This document shows, one piece after another, positions 19,006 to 30,827 of a DNA stretch of 64,000 bases. The position numbers and the translations under genes were made by a program. The stretch is from Macrolepiota albuminosa (lineage: Eukaryota > Basidiomycota > Agaricomycetes > Agaricales > Agaricaceae), in contig JAMWFC010000059.1 in the NCBI GenBank assembly GCA_027475525.1, forward strand, positions 791,168 to 855,167. Reading direction: 5' to 3'. Below the pieces are notes generated by a model, which saw only the letters and a program-made list of their open reading frames with translations, ran no database searches and had not been told where the DNA came from. The number at the start of each line of letters is the position of its first letter. The first letter of the stretch is position 1.

Positions 19006-20801
19006 TCAGGGAATGTTAACAAAGTGCGCTCCGAGTCTAGACCGTCCAGGCTGTGACATGATTCGCACGTTCCGAATGCCGCCACAACCCAATCCTCGCA
19101 GACCTCGCAGCAGTCCCCACACCCGCCATACTAGTTCGATCCCCAGGCCCACCACCACCTTGTCGTCATCAAGAGCCCCCCCACTCCACGGACGCACCCC
19201 AAACTCATCATACGACTGCACGTGGGCACGCTCAAGCTTGATCTCATGCAACAATGGCACGCCCGTGCTCATTGACCTCTCATGCGCATAAGCTCTAGCA
19301 ACCTCTGGCCTACCCGTGACAAAGCTATCATCTGCATCCCCCCACGCATCGTCCTCCCCCTGCCCCTGTCGCGGGTGCACCTCCATCTCCCGATCCAGCT
19401 CATGCTCAGGCTCAGGCTCCCCAAGTCTCAAATCCACCAGCCCATGATCCTGCCTGTACGGCTCCCACCGCACACTGCGCATCGTCTCCTCATCCACATA
19501 AAGTTCTTTCCCCGGCATAACCTTGCCCCCTCTCCAGACCCAATTGTCGACGCACGCGCATACGCATACCCGCCTTCTCCGTCTCCCTCCTGACACCCGC
19601 AAGGACAGCTGCAGACCCCGCAGCCGACGTGTCGCTCGCTCGTTGGAACCTCCGACGGGTAAGCCACCAACACACACCAAACAAACCAAGACACAGCGCA
19701 AAGAACCTGACAAGCGCAACGAGCACGATCACACCTACCAAGAGATGTCTGCCGACGGTGACGCCTCCTCCGTTGTTTGCGGGTTCAGACCCAGGGCTCG
19801 GATTCGAAGAAGACGAAAGTCGTTTATTGAATACGCGGACGGTTTGGAATTCTTGTAGTGCCTTGGTGGGGTCTGTGATTCCTAAGAGGCCGAGACGGGG
19901 CTTGATGTCGCCTGCGCCGGAAGAGTTGGTTGTTGTGGTGGTGGGGTCAAAGGTGCCTGATTCGTTCGGTGGCTCGTGTGCAAAAGCTGGCGGTATTATT
20001 GTTTGAGGGTGGCGTAGTGCGGTCGAGGGGGTGCAAGAGTATGGGAGTTCGATCATCAAAGGTTACGTCAAGTTTAGTGGCGTGGTGCATGGTACGTAGT
20101 CTATTTCAAAATCAGCAAAAGTCAGTAAATCACAACAAAGACACGTACAATGCCCGTCGTTTGCAGGACCTACACCAATTGCTCCATAGATACCATTGGC
20201 CACGGCGCTCGTCGCCAAAATGAGCGGCATTCCACTATCGAGCACAGCGCTTGGGAACGTGGCACCGGTACTGCTGCTCCCAATCTGGATCGGATGTGCC
20301 TCCCCATTCACCCAGACAGTGATCGCACGCATGGCGACCTTCCAAAAACGTGCCTTCCCTCTCGCTGTCCAACGCTGCGTCTTGGACTGCGGACGGGTTA
20401 GTAACAAAGCTAGGATGTCGACCAATTCCGAGCCGTGCAGGGACTGTATTGAGCCCGGGCGTGAGAGAAGGAGGGATACTGTTGATCGAGTTGAGAGGCA
20501 GGCCGAGGCCGAGGATGTCATCAAAGTTGGGGCCAAGAGGCTCAGAGTCGATGTCATCTGCGGCGGCTGTGTGTGTGTGCATTAGAGTAGTCGATGAAGA
20601 GCTAAGTCACATACCGAGAGCCTGAGCATCAAGGCTGTAACCGCCAATGTCGAACTTGTCCTAGACGATGGTGCCAGCGACGTTGCCTTGCAGATACTAG
20701 ATGCTGAAATCCTTTCCAGTCTACGTCGAGCTCGACGGGTCGTAGAGATGGCCGCTGGTCTTGCTGCACGACAACGGCGAACACAATTTTGAAGCAATCC
20801 A
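19006..20801 (-). pseudogene. A1-family (pepsin-like) aspartic protease with C-terminal membrane anchor, inactivated
   Basis: Minus strand, exon pieces in correct order. First WIASKLCSPLSCSKTSGHLY (20801 on), then YLQGNVAGTIV and DKFDIGGYSLDAQAL, then after an intron FDDILGLGLPLNSINSIPP. Then ITVWVNGEAHPIQIG and the second catalytic loop AVLDSG, followed by NGIYGAIGVGP; then after a 48-bp intron YVPCTTPLNLT. A transmembrane segment (LLVGVIVLVALVRFFALCLG) follows, then a basic/acidic cytoplasmic tail ending at 19006. Damage: in-frame TAGs at 20723-20721, 20699-20697 and 20663-20661; a one-T insertion in a T run near 20343; and the first catalytic DTG exon is not found upstream. Introns are retained. 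The family is secreted or surface aspartic endopeptidases; the anchor gives yapsin-like topology. A second fragment is at 41250-41405. Confidence 0.82.
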
Positions 20802-22873
20802 CTGGAGAAACTGTGAGCTGATGATCTCACACGATTATGACGACAGACTCACAAGATCAGACAAACCAGTGATACGTCTGCCTCACACGAGGCAGACAAT
20901 AAAAGTCAAAATGAAGTCCCAATATACCCAAAAAGCGCTGAAAACTGTAAGCGCAGTCGAAAACTGTAGACACGGGCAGACTCACCTAAAAGAAAACCCA
21001 ACCCAAACTTATGAAAGACTAGCAAACTCATCCAGTACAGCGGTAAACGCGCGGTAGCCAAGGCAGTGATCAACGATTGATCAAGTCAGGGATAGCCGGA
21101 GAAGTGGCAGTGCTCGGCAAAAGCCAAAGATCTCGGCATCATCTCCGATATCGGCACTGCCACCACTTCGTCCCAACACTCCGTTCCGAAATACTTTGTA
21201 CTCCTTCCTCGTACCTCCTCTCCACAAGGCCAGCCCACCGCGACCACGGAACAACGACGAAGCGAGCCTGAAAGAAGGGAAAAAGGATGCAGAGGGACGA
21301 GAAGATAAGGCAAGAAAAGGGTAGGATGGCAGTGGAGGAAGGATTAGCCAGGCAACGTGACGAACCATTAGCCACGACGGCAGCCCCGGTAACGCAGCAA
21401 CTGGGGCCCAGAACCGGCACTATCACGACCCGAATGTATAACTACGAAACTACGAGAAAACACGAGGGATGTAGGATGGTCCGTGCAACGGGTGAAGGAG
21501 TATAAAAGGAGGACGTCCTCTCCAATGCATTTGAGAGCATCAGATGAAGTATCTATCATCCAAAGTTTGGTTACAATATTTTTTCTATATTTTTGCCAGA
21601 AATATCCAGATAAAATTCTGAAATTAATTGGATTATTGTTGCAGTGTTTTTACATTGTTTTGCCAAAAAAATATCATTTTTGCACCCAGTGATACATGTC
21701 ATACGCGCTGGACTACCAGCCTGGCTGTTATCTCGATCTTGTGAAAGATGGGGTTGTTCCTTTCATGACGAGACCCAAGCAGGGTTTTTATCGAAAGGAA
21801 AGAGATGAGTGCGACGACAATCATGATTGTAACACCAGAAGGCCTCGATAGCTTGGGCAAACAGCTGTGCCTCAGCAGAGCACTGTTAGGCAAGGCCTGG
21901 GATAACAGCCGTTATCCTGTCACTCTTTATTCCTGGGCTAGCAGTCTAGGCTCTGGCAGTCTGGGTGATGTCGAGATATGGCCTTTTGAGCCTGGCAAGT
22001 GTCTTTGGGGTGACAAGGACAAGGGGCTGAGTTGAATCACGTTGGATGCTATTGAGAGGTGGCAGCAGCAGGGTAGAGACCTAAAAAGAGAGACAGAGGG
22101 AGACAGGGAATCAACAGAGGACGAGGGGTATGTCAGTGTCAAACCTGCTAGTACGCAGCCTCACTGGCAATCTTACAACCTGACTTTTGATTCTCATCTC
22201 TCCAGTGCCCATACCACCATCTGTATCTTGACACAATTTCAACGCTTATTCAGAATTCCAACGACAACGAGACTATTATCACCAAGACCATCAGGTACCT
22301 AACAACTTGCATTTGTATCTATATCGAGACAACAATGGGGGAGAGAAAGAGAGAGTGTGTGCACCCGAGTAGACCTGGTCTTCGGAAGAGAAGATGCTGC
22401 CCAAGATGTGGAAGCGGTGGATACATAGGATAGGCCAGACACTGAAATGCACAGTGGGTTGTGAGCTGGAGGATGGTGATGATGTGGACCTGGATCTGGA
22501 CATGGTTGAAGGTATGCTAGTTGTTGGCTTTCTCTTTCCAAGTGCAGACGCAATTTTCTTACAGGTCCACCAGAAAGAGAAAGAGAACCAAGGAAGGCAG
22601 GAAATGATATGAGTGCGCATGGTATGTCCCTCTAATTTTTCTTCTTTTTCTTAGTGGCTGAATTTTCTTTTGCTTAGAAGTACAGCTACAAGACGAAGAT
22701 GATTTACAGGCCAACTTGCCTCAAGCACAACCTTCACTCCAGGTACTTGGACCTTTGCACACAACGCTAGACTCTAGACCTCTACCCCCACCTACACTTA
22801 CGTCCATGCTTGCAGCTCCATTCCCATTCTTATCCCCACCTGTGTTGTTCCTTCGCCACACTGATTTCCATGG
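20802..22873. other. No assigned gene; hairpin, palindrome and transposon-like flank
   Basis: Contains a small hairpin (stem GTCTGCCTC at 20876-20884 and its complement 20889-20897), overlapping unassignable ORFs around 21.1-21.5 kb and a T-rich stretch at 21.55-21.68 kb. It also has the palindrome at 21900-21917 and short ORFs at 22.0-22.6 kb without family resemblance. The part from about 21.55 kb onward probably belongs to old transposon sequence. Confidence 0.4.
21900..21917. repeat. Near-palindrome GGATAACAGCCGTTATCC
   Basis: One mismatch from the perfect palindrome GATAACGGCCGTTATC at 52358-52373. About 20 bp further on, CTGGGCTAGCAGTCTAG matches TAGGCTAGCAGTCTAG near 52189-52203. The two sites therefore seem to belong to one repeat family. 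Confidence 0.6.
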
Positions 22874-24650
22874 TCAACATAACCCCCATGTCCAAGCCCG
22901 TATGTCCACCCATCTGCCCGTGGACAATTCTCCATCCATGCCTTTTTCATGGCTCTTGATCATGTTGCCCATCGTGCCGGGCCACATTGTCCTCGGTGTA
23001 ATGAGGAGACATGAAGGCAGAGCTGGGTTTTTGAAAGCCATGAGTGACGATACCGATGATACATATGCAGGCACAATGAAAGAGAGGAGGCGCGAGGATG
23101 AGAGGTGGAAGAGAGGAGGATGGACATCATAAAGCCAATCATCTAGTAAAGACTGGTCTATAGAGGCATACTCTTTATCTCCTAGTTGCTTCTCTCTGCA
23201 AGATAGATCATCCATACTGAAAGTCTTTCCTGGCACATGCCTCAAGGTGAAGTGATACATAAGTACAGCTTCTACTCAGAGCATTATAGTAGCATTAGAT
23301 CCAATTCCTAGATTGCTCAGCATTTCCTTGAGGTATTTGGCATCATTTTCAACAACAAGCTTTCTGCACCTTAGTAATCAATAGCTGCTAACTTGTAATG
23401 CTCTCATAAGACCATACAACTCTCTCTTAGGTTGTAAAAACCTAGCCTTCTTCTCATTCAAAGTAATAGATCCCAATCTAGTATAAATCCTCTTCTTGGG
23501 GTCTGCACTGTTTTTTTGGAAGATCCCAAATCTAACACCTATCTAAGAAGTGTCTACTGCCAAGATGACAGCCTCTTCTGACTCATAATCTATAGGTTTC
23601 AGAGCTGCACAACTTACTAACCTTCTCTTCATCTCCTTCATAGCCTTCTTCTATTCTTTCTCCCAGACAAAAGCCACATCATCCTTGTGAGACTATTAAT
23701 AGGCTCTGAGATCTTGACATAGTCTTGGATGAACATCCTGAAGGTGCCAAAAGTTCTCAGAAATTTCTTAACCTCAGAGATATTGCAGCAGTCTCCCTAA
23801 CTCATGACCACTACATATCTTTTGAATTTTGGTTTCTACTACAGTGATTTCATCTGTATATAGCACAGACTTAGTCTCTGAGAAGGTTCCTCCAGCATAC
23901 TTGATGTACTAAACAACTCTATGCACATTGTTCAGATGCTCTCAGACAAAGTGCCTAATTCTTTTATTCTCTGCAATAGTTTCATACTCTCCTCCTTCTA
24001 ACTCATACCTAGTAATTCTGCAAGATATAAGTAACATCATCATAAAAAATGGGAACTGAATTAGTCTATTCTATTAGTAATGTCACCAATCTCAGAGCTC
24101 TATAAGATGTCTGAAAGATAGTATAGTCTCTAGACTTTGAATCCAAAGTCTTTTTATTATATTCAACATATACATCACACATCTCTTTACATACTCTTCC
24201 AACAAAGTAGTTGGCTAGTTTTTTTGTAGCAGGAGATACTCTAGAATGAGCTATAGTGATCTTATTTAAAGGCTCTAAACTATATACAATCTTTAGACTT
24301 TTTCCATCTTTCTTTAGAATAGCAAACTACTGTGATCTATATAAGGAGTTTGACCTTTTTATAAACCTCTACTTCAAACTTTCCTTAAATCTCCTTGCAC
24401 AGGTCATTATACTTTTTAGAGAACATAAAACTGTTTTTCAACATTCAGAGCTAGTAAGGTACTACTAGCATAATTACAGATGTAAAGTATTCCTCTTTAA
24501 ACTTCTTCTTCTAGCTGTTATTCTATGCAAAGGCTTCATTTTGCTGCATCATCAACTGATGCAACAACTTCTCCTTTTCTGGCCATAGAATGCTAAGTCA
24601 ATAAACTGTTTGCACTTCTCTGCATATCTTCTAGCAGGCTTTTCAAAATC
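22874..24650 (-). mobile_element. Decayed Ty3/gypsy pol remnant (RT to RNase H)
   Basis: Minus strand, many stops. Near 24510-24300 a degenerate RT N-terminus is legible (FKEEYFTSVIML). Near 23660-23550 comes an RNase H start (KPIDYESEEAVILAVDTS). At 23260-23180 is the typical RNase H end FTLRHVPGKTFSMDDLSCRE. The order and spacing fit Ty3/gypsy. Comparing remembered family consensus with this copy, changes are mostly of the transition kind (His to Tyr, Pro to Ser, Trp to stop), and the DNA is A+T-rich. LTRs were not found. It is a different lineage from the two intact gypsy elements in this window. Confidence 0.75.
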
Positions 24651-24687
24651 ATGTTACTATTATATTCAAATATAATATGCATATCAA

Positions 24688-24865
24688 TCGGCACTCACAT
24701 TTGAAGTACCACTTATCAATTTTTTTTTTGCTAAATTTGAGTAAGCAAATCGGCACTTACATTTGGAGTGCCACTTATTAATTTTTTTTTTTGCTAAAAT
24801 TGAGTAAGCACATCGGCACTCACATTTGGAGTGCCACTTAGCAATTTGTTTTTTTTTGCTAAAAC
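24688..24865. repeat. Three tandem copies of a ~62-bp hairpin-containing repeat
   Basis: Copies start at 24688, 24750 and 24813. Each begins TCGGCACT(C/T)ACATTTG and contains the complementary half GGAGTGCC (mutated in the first copy), followed by a T10-12 run and GCTAAA. The stem GGCACTC/GAGTGCC is preserved in copy 3. The same hairpin core occurs once at 55047-55067, also beside a T run. Confidence 0.85.
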
Positions 24866-25789
24866 TTAAATAACAAAAATTGCATGAACATAATGATAAT
24901 ATTTAGATTGAGCTTAGCTACTTAGTCAATATTTCTTTGCATATACATAGTATTTGGAAAAATTATAGGCAGGCTTTTTCTTCAATGTATACTTTATAAA
25001 GTTGACTTGTAAAAATTTGTAAAATATTAAATAGAATAGAGTATATAAAATATAAAACTATCAACTGCTAGAGTCAATATTCATTGGCACTATATCTTTA
25101 AGCTGTTTATAAATTTGATAAAATGCAATAAGAAACTGTATATGTTGAGAAAGTTCTGTATGGTCTTTATGTTCAACAATAATCCATTTAGTAAAAGCTG
25201 CTGGAGATCTTCAATGTTTTTCCCAATCATCAATACCAATAGCTTGAGCAATAGGATTAAAGAAGGTAGCTCTCTCCTGCATTAGTTTTTGAGTCAAGAC
25301 ATGGGCAATAACAGTTGGCAAGAGTCTGTAAGGGTGACCTCTAGAGGCTGTGGCTCAGTCACACAGCTGGCAGAGGGAGATCCAAAGTGTATTAGAATAT
25401 ATACTGACAATATTAAGGTAGCTACTCACCTGGCAGAGGGAGATCCAAAGAGAACAAGTCTGGGGATTCCCTATGCCAGGTTGGACGCTTCTGGGGCCTC
25501 TGAAGCGTGGGAAACAACTGTACAGTACAACAAAACCTTAAAAACTTGAAAATTGACTAACCAAACAAGTGTGCAAACAAGGGAGGAAAACTCCGGACTT
25601 TAGAAGTCAGAAAGGCAAACTCCAGCTTATCTAAGCAGCCTGAGGCGGTGCTGAAGGGCCCACACTTGTCTGAGTGATAGCTAAAGAACCAGAGCACCTC
25701 AAAGGTTGAGAATAGTACTAACAGATAGTGTTGGAAAAGTAGTAACAGCAAAATGAGAGAATGATAGAAGAAATAAGGAAGTGAATGAA
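24866..25789. other. A+T-rich intergenic DNA, no gene
   Basis: Contains a repeated CTGGCAGAGGGAGATCCAAA (about 25369 and 25432) and an interrupted inverted repeat ACGCTTC...GAAGCGT near 25489-25510. Probably the 3' part of the helicase remnant and transposon flank. Confidence 0.4.
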
Positions 25790-26935
25790 AGGAGAGTGAA
25801 GGAATAAAGAGTGAAAGAAGAAAGGAATGGGGAGTCCCCTGACAGAGTCTGGGAATAATAGAATAATAAGAACATTGTGATGCATTAGCAAGTTGACCTT
25901 TAAGATGTTGAGGATGAATAAACTCTTCTCAAAATGGAATCCAGCAAAGAGCAAAGATGGTGGCTGAAAGGAATATAATGGGTTTTTGAAGAGCTGTTAA
26001 TACTTTAAGAAGGTGAAATGTTTTGCAATATGCAGAGATGTAAATGTGATGGGCCTTGCCCATGAAAATTTGCTTGATTCAATACTTTGCAGCATTAGCC
26101 CATTCTTGAAACCTGTCCTGAGTAGCTAAATGATATGGAACCAGAACAATTTGGTTTTTAATTGTATTTGATTTTGGATGGATGCTCTCAGAAATGATTG
26201 TTTGATCGAGCTACGGCTTCATATCTTCTATAAGAGATATAAGAGGAATAATGACCAAGAACAGACTTTGAGGATAAAGAATAGCAGCTGAAAAGAACCC
26301 TAAAGCTTTTCTACTACCAGTTGGCAAGATAGCAAGGACATGTTTGGTGGTAAGATTTGACTGCACCAATTCTACTTGTTCAGGACAAGTCCAAGAATAA
26401 TTGTTAGAGTCATCTTGATGAGGCATAAGCAATCAGATTTTTGATAAAAGCTGAGGATCAACACATATAAGGTGCTGAGAATAATGAATTCCAGAAGGAG
26501 AAGGAGTAGCGCCAAGTGCATGAACAACTTCTTCAGCTATAGCAGGTGCCATAACTCCCAAATAGTGTTCTAGCTGCCCAACTATTCTATTGGTAGTCTC
26601 TTCAAATCCTTGTTGCAGCTCAACTTTGACATTGTTGAGCATAGTATGAATACATGCATGAATAGATCTTCCTGGGATTTGAAATCTTGATTCTATATAT
26701 AAATTTTTATAGTTTTTTTTTTAAAATAAGAAACAAAATAAATATGCACACCATGTTTGTATTTTTAATTTCTTTTATCAAAGAAGGATGCAATTGATTG
26801 ATGCATGCATGCCATCGGAAATAAACATGCTGATCAGATGCAATTAAAGTATGTAAATTTCTTGGTAAAGCGTCATTGATTTGAAGAGCATAGTATTGTT
26901 TGCTAGTTTTTACTGAGTGATTAAACAACTTGTGG
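25790..26935 (-). pseudogene. RecQ-like DNA helicase remnant
   Basis: Minus strand, several stops. N-terminal segment near 26928-26790: VKTSKQYYALQINDALPRN and FRWHACINQLHPSL. Then EEVVHALGATPSP near 26520. Then the helicase core: SWTCPEQVELVQ, motif I region HVLAILPTGSRKALGFF (Walker A GSGKS degenerated to GSRKA) and VIIPLISLIEDMK at 26432-26211. Then motif II at about 26070 reading MGKAHH where DEAHH is expected, and motif III FLSAT near 25965. Both ATPase motifs are destroyed, so it is dead. RecQ-type helicases of this architecture are multi-copy in basidiomycetes, in some species next to telomeres or within mobile DNA; whether this one is telomere-linked cannot be told from the sequence. 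Introns may account for some interruptions. Confidence 0.7.
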
Positions 26936-27030
26936 ATTATTTTGAGATCTTCATCTTCATTGTCAGGAAGGTGAAAATCAATATGCCCAATATTAATTAT
27001 AATACTGCACTGGCAACTGGCACCAGAAGC

Positions 27031-27610
27031 CTATCCGTAAGTCTGGCGACCTGGTTCAGTGAGTGCAATGTCAGACACACCATGTGCAGCGTCTACAATA
27101 CCCACAGTTGCATGAGGAAGTGCAGACACGATGTTAGCACCCATCACTAGGTATAGCGCAAGACTGTGCAGATGTGCGTGCTCATCGAGGGGTCGATAGA
27201 GACGTTGATAGACTCTGAGAAATGCCAATCAGTGGAGAAAATGTTACCGACTTTGAAAGAAATCATACACCTGGGGACAAGGTTTGTTCCCAATCAGGTA
27301 CACGACCTTCATTGTTAGAGAGAGCGATCGCGATGAGGGCCGCACCTTCCATGAAAATGAGGAACTGTGAGTGGCAAAGTAAATGTCTTGGCTAAAATCC
27401 ACGCAAAAAAAGAAGGTTACCTGAAAGAAGCTGTTTTGTTTTTGTGCTCAAGTTTGTGGGCCCAAAGAGCTCTAGACAACGTTCGACCTCGGTGTGAGTT
27501 AGACCTTTGGCGGTGCATTGTAGCAGGATAGAGACATTGTCAATGGCAATGGTCTCGAGGTCGACCTTTTACTTACCATAATGGTCCTCGACCTTGAGCT
27601 CTATCTAATA
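27031..27610 (-). pseudogene. PMA1: Plasma-membrane H+-ATPase (P-type) fragments
   Basis: Two pieces in the right order on the minus strand. At 27607-27440 LETIAIDNVSILLQCTAKGL, EVERCLELFGPTNL, and after an intron-like gap FMEGAALIAIALSNNEGRV near 27360-27290 match the N-terminal region of fungal P3A proton pumps. At 27150-27035 MGANIVSALPHATVGI and DAAHGVSDIALTEPG correspond to the hinge motif (TGDGANDAPAL... DAARGAADIVLTEPG) with key residues altered. Everything between, including the DKTGT phosphorylation site, is missing. It is thus an internally deleted, diverged pseudogene. Its 3' end runs into the helicase remnant. Confidence 0.72.
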
Positions 27611-27670
27611 GTGTAATTGAGGAGAGCGCAGCCTAGATATCTTGGGTAGAGTCGCACCTTTCAGCCAACT

Positions 27671-27802
27671 GTGAGCGTGAGCACGCGACCGTGGCATGAG
27701 CTGCCGGGTGAGGTGGATATCCACCTGCTTACACCAGTGAGCGTGAGCGTGTGACCGCGGCATGAGCTGCCGGGTGAGGTGGATATCCACCTGCTTACAT
27801 CA
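27671..27802. repeat. Two tandem 66-bp repeats with a perfect 16-bp palindrome
   Basis: Units 27671-27736 and 27737-27802 differ at only a few positions. Each contains AGGTGGATATCCACCT (perfect palindrome, first at 27711-27726) followed by GCTTACA. The layout resembles transposon termini or a recombination-prone minisatellite; no transposase is nearby. Confidence 0.85.
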
Positions 27803-28416
27803 GCCACTTGCAAGCCCTATAGAACTGGCAGTGAAGATAGTATATTATTTCATGTTCATCGTTGTCAAGGTCTGATCTAAATTAGTGGTCCTTCACAAGC
27901 GAAACAAGCCTCCAGCTCCTACCAGGTATGTATCATGTGCGGCACAGTCAAGTAGATGACAAGTTCATCACTGCCTTCTTGCTAGGTCTCGTCGGCTGCA
28001 TCTTGACAGGAAAGTCGTACGTCTGAGTAAACCATCTCTAGTAAATCACAGTACAATGTACTTAATGTAATTCCAGACGTATGGCGTTCACATAGATCAC
28101 GGAATTGGCTTTCGGTAGCATGTCGCAAAAGATGGTAAACTGTTCTTCTAATCCCTGCCAACAGATTCGACGGTTTCATTATTCTTTTCGTAGAAATGCA
28201 AAGTAGAGATAGACCAAGATCACTTCGTCAATTCCTGGTGCAAAGTGGGATGCTACTATCACCTACGCCTTTGGTTTAGCACGTTTGTGGATTAAGTTAT
28301 GGCGCCTGTCTGTACTTATTTATGTATGAATCAGCAAATTGCTCCTAAATGGAATGATGATACCTTCCTTGCGCGTGCTGATGAGGTGCGAAACAGAATC
28401 AATCAGAAACCTACTT
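27803..28416. other. No assigned gene
   Basis: Short ORFs on both strands (27982-28179 minus, 28299-28526 plus) with no family resemblance. The latter overlaps the 3' end of the prefoldin fragment and is its shadow. Confidence 0.35.
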
Positions 28417-28751
28417 TTATTGCCGTCTTGGGAAAGGAACAGATTGTTCAAAAAGAAAAGAACTCTGAGCTTGTATCTTTTGCTGTAATATATTCGTCAA
28501 GTACGCCATGTTGTCCCTCTTTTTAGTAATGGTATCCTCCAACGTCTCAAGGTTCGTGCGAAGGTACTCGACCTTGTCTGAATAGTGTTTCAAGGCCTGT
28601 GGGCGCGCCTACGGTGGCTCGATCAGGATTACAGATATGAAAACGAGGTAGAACATACCTTCTCAATATAATAACCAGTACCAACATCAATGATGGCGTG
28701 ATTGGGATCCGACAGTTTTCCAGGAATATAAAGTGAGTTGGTCAGTGGAAC
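28417..28751 (-). pseudogene. GIM5: Prefoldin subunit 5, 5'-truncated
   Basis: Minus strand: 28751-28659 encodes [15 protein letters not shown] and [13 protein letters not shown] 50-bp GT-AG intron (28658-28609) follows, then 28608-28417 encodes ALKHYSDKVEYLRTNLE and ends IQAQSSFLFEQ... stop. These are the beta-hairpin and C-terminal coiled coil of prefoldin alpha-type subunit 5, part of the hexameric cytosolic chaperone that hands actin and tubulin to CCT. The first ~65 residues (N-terminal helix) are absent; the DNA upstream of 28751 is unrelated. What remains has no stop or frameshift, so truncation is the only lesion, and it looks like a recent partial copy. Confidence 0.85.
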
Positions 28752-30240
28752 CCAAAGCGTACGCGCACGTGCGCCACAAATGCAGATAAGTCTGGGCCTT
28801 CAAGGTCTAAAGGGAACCCAAAGTCACAGTCAAAGCCACATACAAGTCGAGCACCCATGCGGCGAGTTCTAACAAAGACGGGATAGACAATGATAAGAGG
28901 ACTCTCCCTGCCAAGGAGAAGATGGGGAGTCTGGCAAAGGCGAAAGAAAAGATGCATACGGCAACGACGCAATAGACAAAGACGATTTTGTTGCTGGCAC
29001 CAAACGTAACTGCAACGCCTTTGGGAGCGCGTCTAGCTCCTCGCGCAGCCCAAAAAAGTTCAAAAATACGACTCCACAAAAGAGAAAGAGAAGTCGAAGA
29101 AGGAACCTGCCAAGGACGAGGACGAGGACGAGGACACGGAAGTCGTAGGTGTAGTTGTACCACCATCCCCATTTGGTATTTGTATCCCAGCAAAAGCGAA
29201 TCAGGCCAACTTTAATGAAGAATAGATATTGATTACCTGTTATTGCAACGTTCTTTATTATTGAGTACGGCAGTTCCTCTCTGCCTGAGACATCAGCGCT
29301 CAGCGGTCAAGCAAGCGAGTCAGCCCGGATGCAGGGTTTGAACCGAGAAAACGTCGTTTTCAGGTAACCTGCGCGTCATTCTTGCGCAAAGCTGGCTTCA
29401 ACTCAATGAAGTGTTTCATTCCCGATCCGCTAACGCTTAAGGATATTATGGTGCACAATGTTACGTAGACAAATACACCTATATAGTTCGCCAATGTGCC
29501 AGCAAACAGTGATATTCACAGAAACGTATTGTATTAACGTGCTCGCGGATGAAATCCTGAATGTAGTGGACATGGCAAACTAACGTCAAATGAATGAGAT
29601 GAACAAATCGAGAGATGGACCGCCCTACTGCACGCAATCAAGCCCAGCGAAATAGCCCTCACGACGTTAGAATCACCGAGGTGCCTATCACCGAGCTCCC
29701 ACGAATCCTGAGTCTCTCCTACAAATATACGATGCTGTGATTGGGGCTGCTGCAACGGCACACTTCCAAGAATCCAGGTCTCACGGCCAATCAACCTTAG
29801 GCGGTCACGATATCGATTGTTTTGGCTTTGACCCAGTGGAAACTGGTGGTGTTTGCAGAACGACGGCTCTCGATCCAGATGGTGACCCTTCCTCATATCG
29901 ATATAGAGTCGGCCTGACTGCTCGTTTCGCTGGGGTCTTCCTCCCCTTCTTGATCATTCCAGAAGCATGCTCGATATTCGAATCAGCGCCTCGTAGCTGC
30001 ACAAACCCGGAGAATAAGCCTGGAACCATGGGTTTATCCAAAACTCACAGTATCTCTCGCAGTCTCGCTGAGCAAACTCTGCACACCTGCATGCACGCCC
30101 CCTCCACTGTGTACAAGCAGGTCCTCCCGCGCTCGCGTTTGCTGCGCACGCACGTCTTTTGCACGTTTCCTACACCGTGCAAGTTCGTCCTTGACCTGCT
30201 CCATCCGCATTGATTACGGCCCCTTGCTCGACTGCGGTAT
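28752..30240. other. No assigned gene; basic low-complexity plus-strand segment
   Basis: Near 28975-29115 a plus-strand frame reads DDFVAGTKRNCNAFGSASSS followed by KKFKNTTPQKRKRSRRR, resembling a nuclear protein tail, without visible start. Open frames at 29534-29896 (minus) and 29737-30213 (plus) overlap each other and match nothing known. Confidence 0.3.
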
Positions 30241-30244
30241 GCCT

Positions 30245-30827
30245 TGACTCTCGATCTCGAGCACATATACCTGGGGCCCAAACCATTCTCAATCAACTTT
30301 GAACGGCTGGAGGCTTACGATGTCATCTGCCTTGTCGAGTTCTTTTCGACTTTACGCAGCGCGGTACGTCTTCGTTCTGTTGTGATTACGAAATGCTTCA
30401 GATTAACGATGTCTGACTCCGTGCACAGCCATGCTACGTACCTCCGCTCCTGCTGGCTTCGAGTTTTCCTTTGATCCCGTAGAGGATGTGTCAAAAATTG
30501 AGCTCGTACGTGTCAAAGAGAAAAACGGGAGTCTAGTCCATCATGCTGTTCGCAGCACTGGCTCAAGGAGTAATTGTAATACATCATCCAATCGGAATCC
30601 CAAGTGTTTTCTCTGACGGAATCAAATGACGGCTTTCAAGCTTCTCCTGCATCGAACCGCATAGTATTTGGCAGGGTTATCGTACTCTCGTCAGCGTCTA
30701 CCTCCAGTCCTTATTCAGAGTCTGCAACAGACACCCTATCATATCTATCATTCTTTCTTTCCATTCAACACAGAGACCTCCATGGACTCCCCGTTTTCTC
30801 TTGTTCCGTCTCTTTTGGTGTCTCCGT
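30245..30827 (+). repeat. Dispersed paralogous segment split by the gypsy insertion
   Basis: The part at 30250-30450 is diverged but clearly similar to 55335-55530 (shared GGCTTACGATGTCATCTG and TTCGACTTTA). The part at 30640-30827 is similar to 57730-57880 (CCATTTTCTCTCGTTCC versus CCGTTTTCTCTTGTTCC). After the gypsy element the reading continues at 39718 into a hydrophobic stretch VSVVLLVNILVAIVLAARYP, a possible membrane helix. It is probably a degenerate gene of unknown identity present twice in this window. Confidence 0.5.

Noticed and set aside
19006..20585. Plus-strand ORFs over the aspartic protease region (for example 19523-20006)
   Set aside because: Antisense shadows; the minus strand carries the conserved protease motifs and splice sites.
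24688..24865. CRISPR-like direct repeats
   Set aside because: Three contiguous copies without unique spacers, in eukaryotic DNA; a minisatellite-type repeat.
29290..29400. tRNA-like GGTTCAAACCC motif on the minus strand
   Set aside because: The flanking bases do not form a T stem and no anticodon or acceptor stem could be paired.
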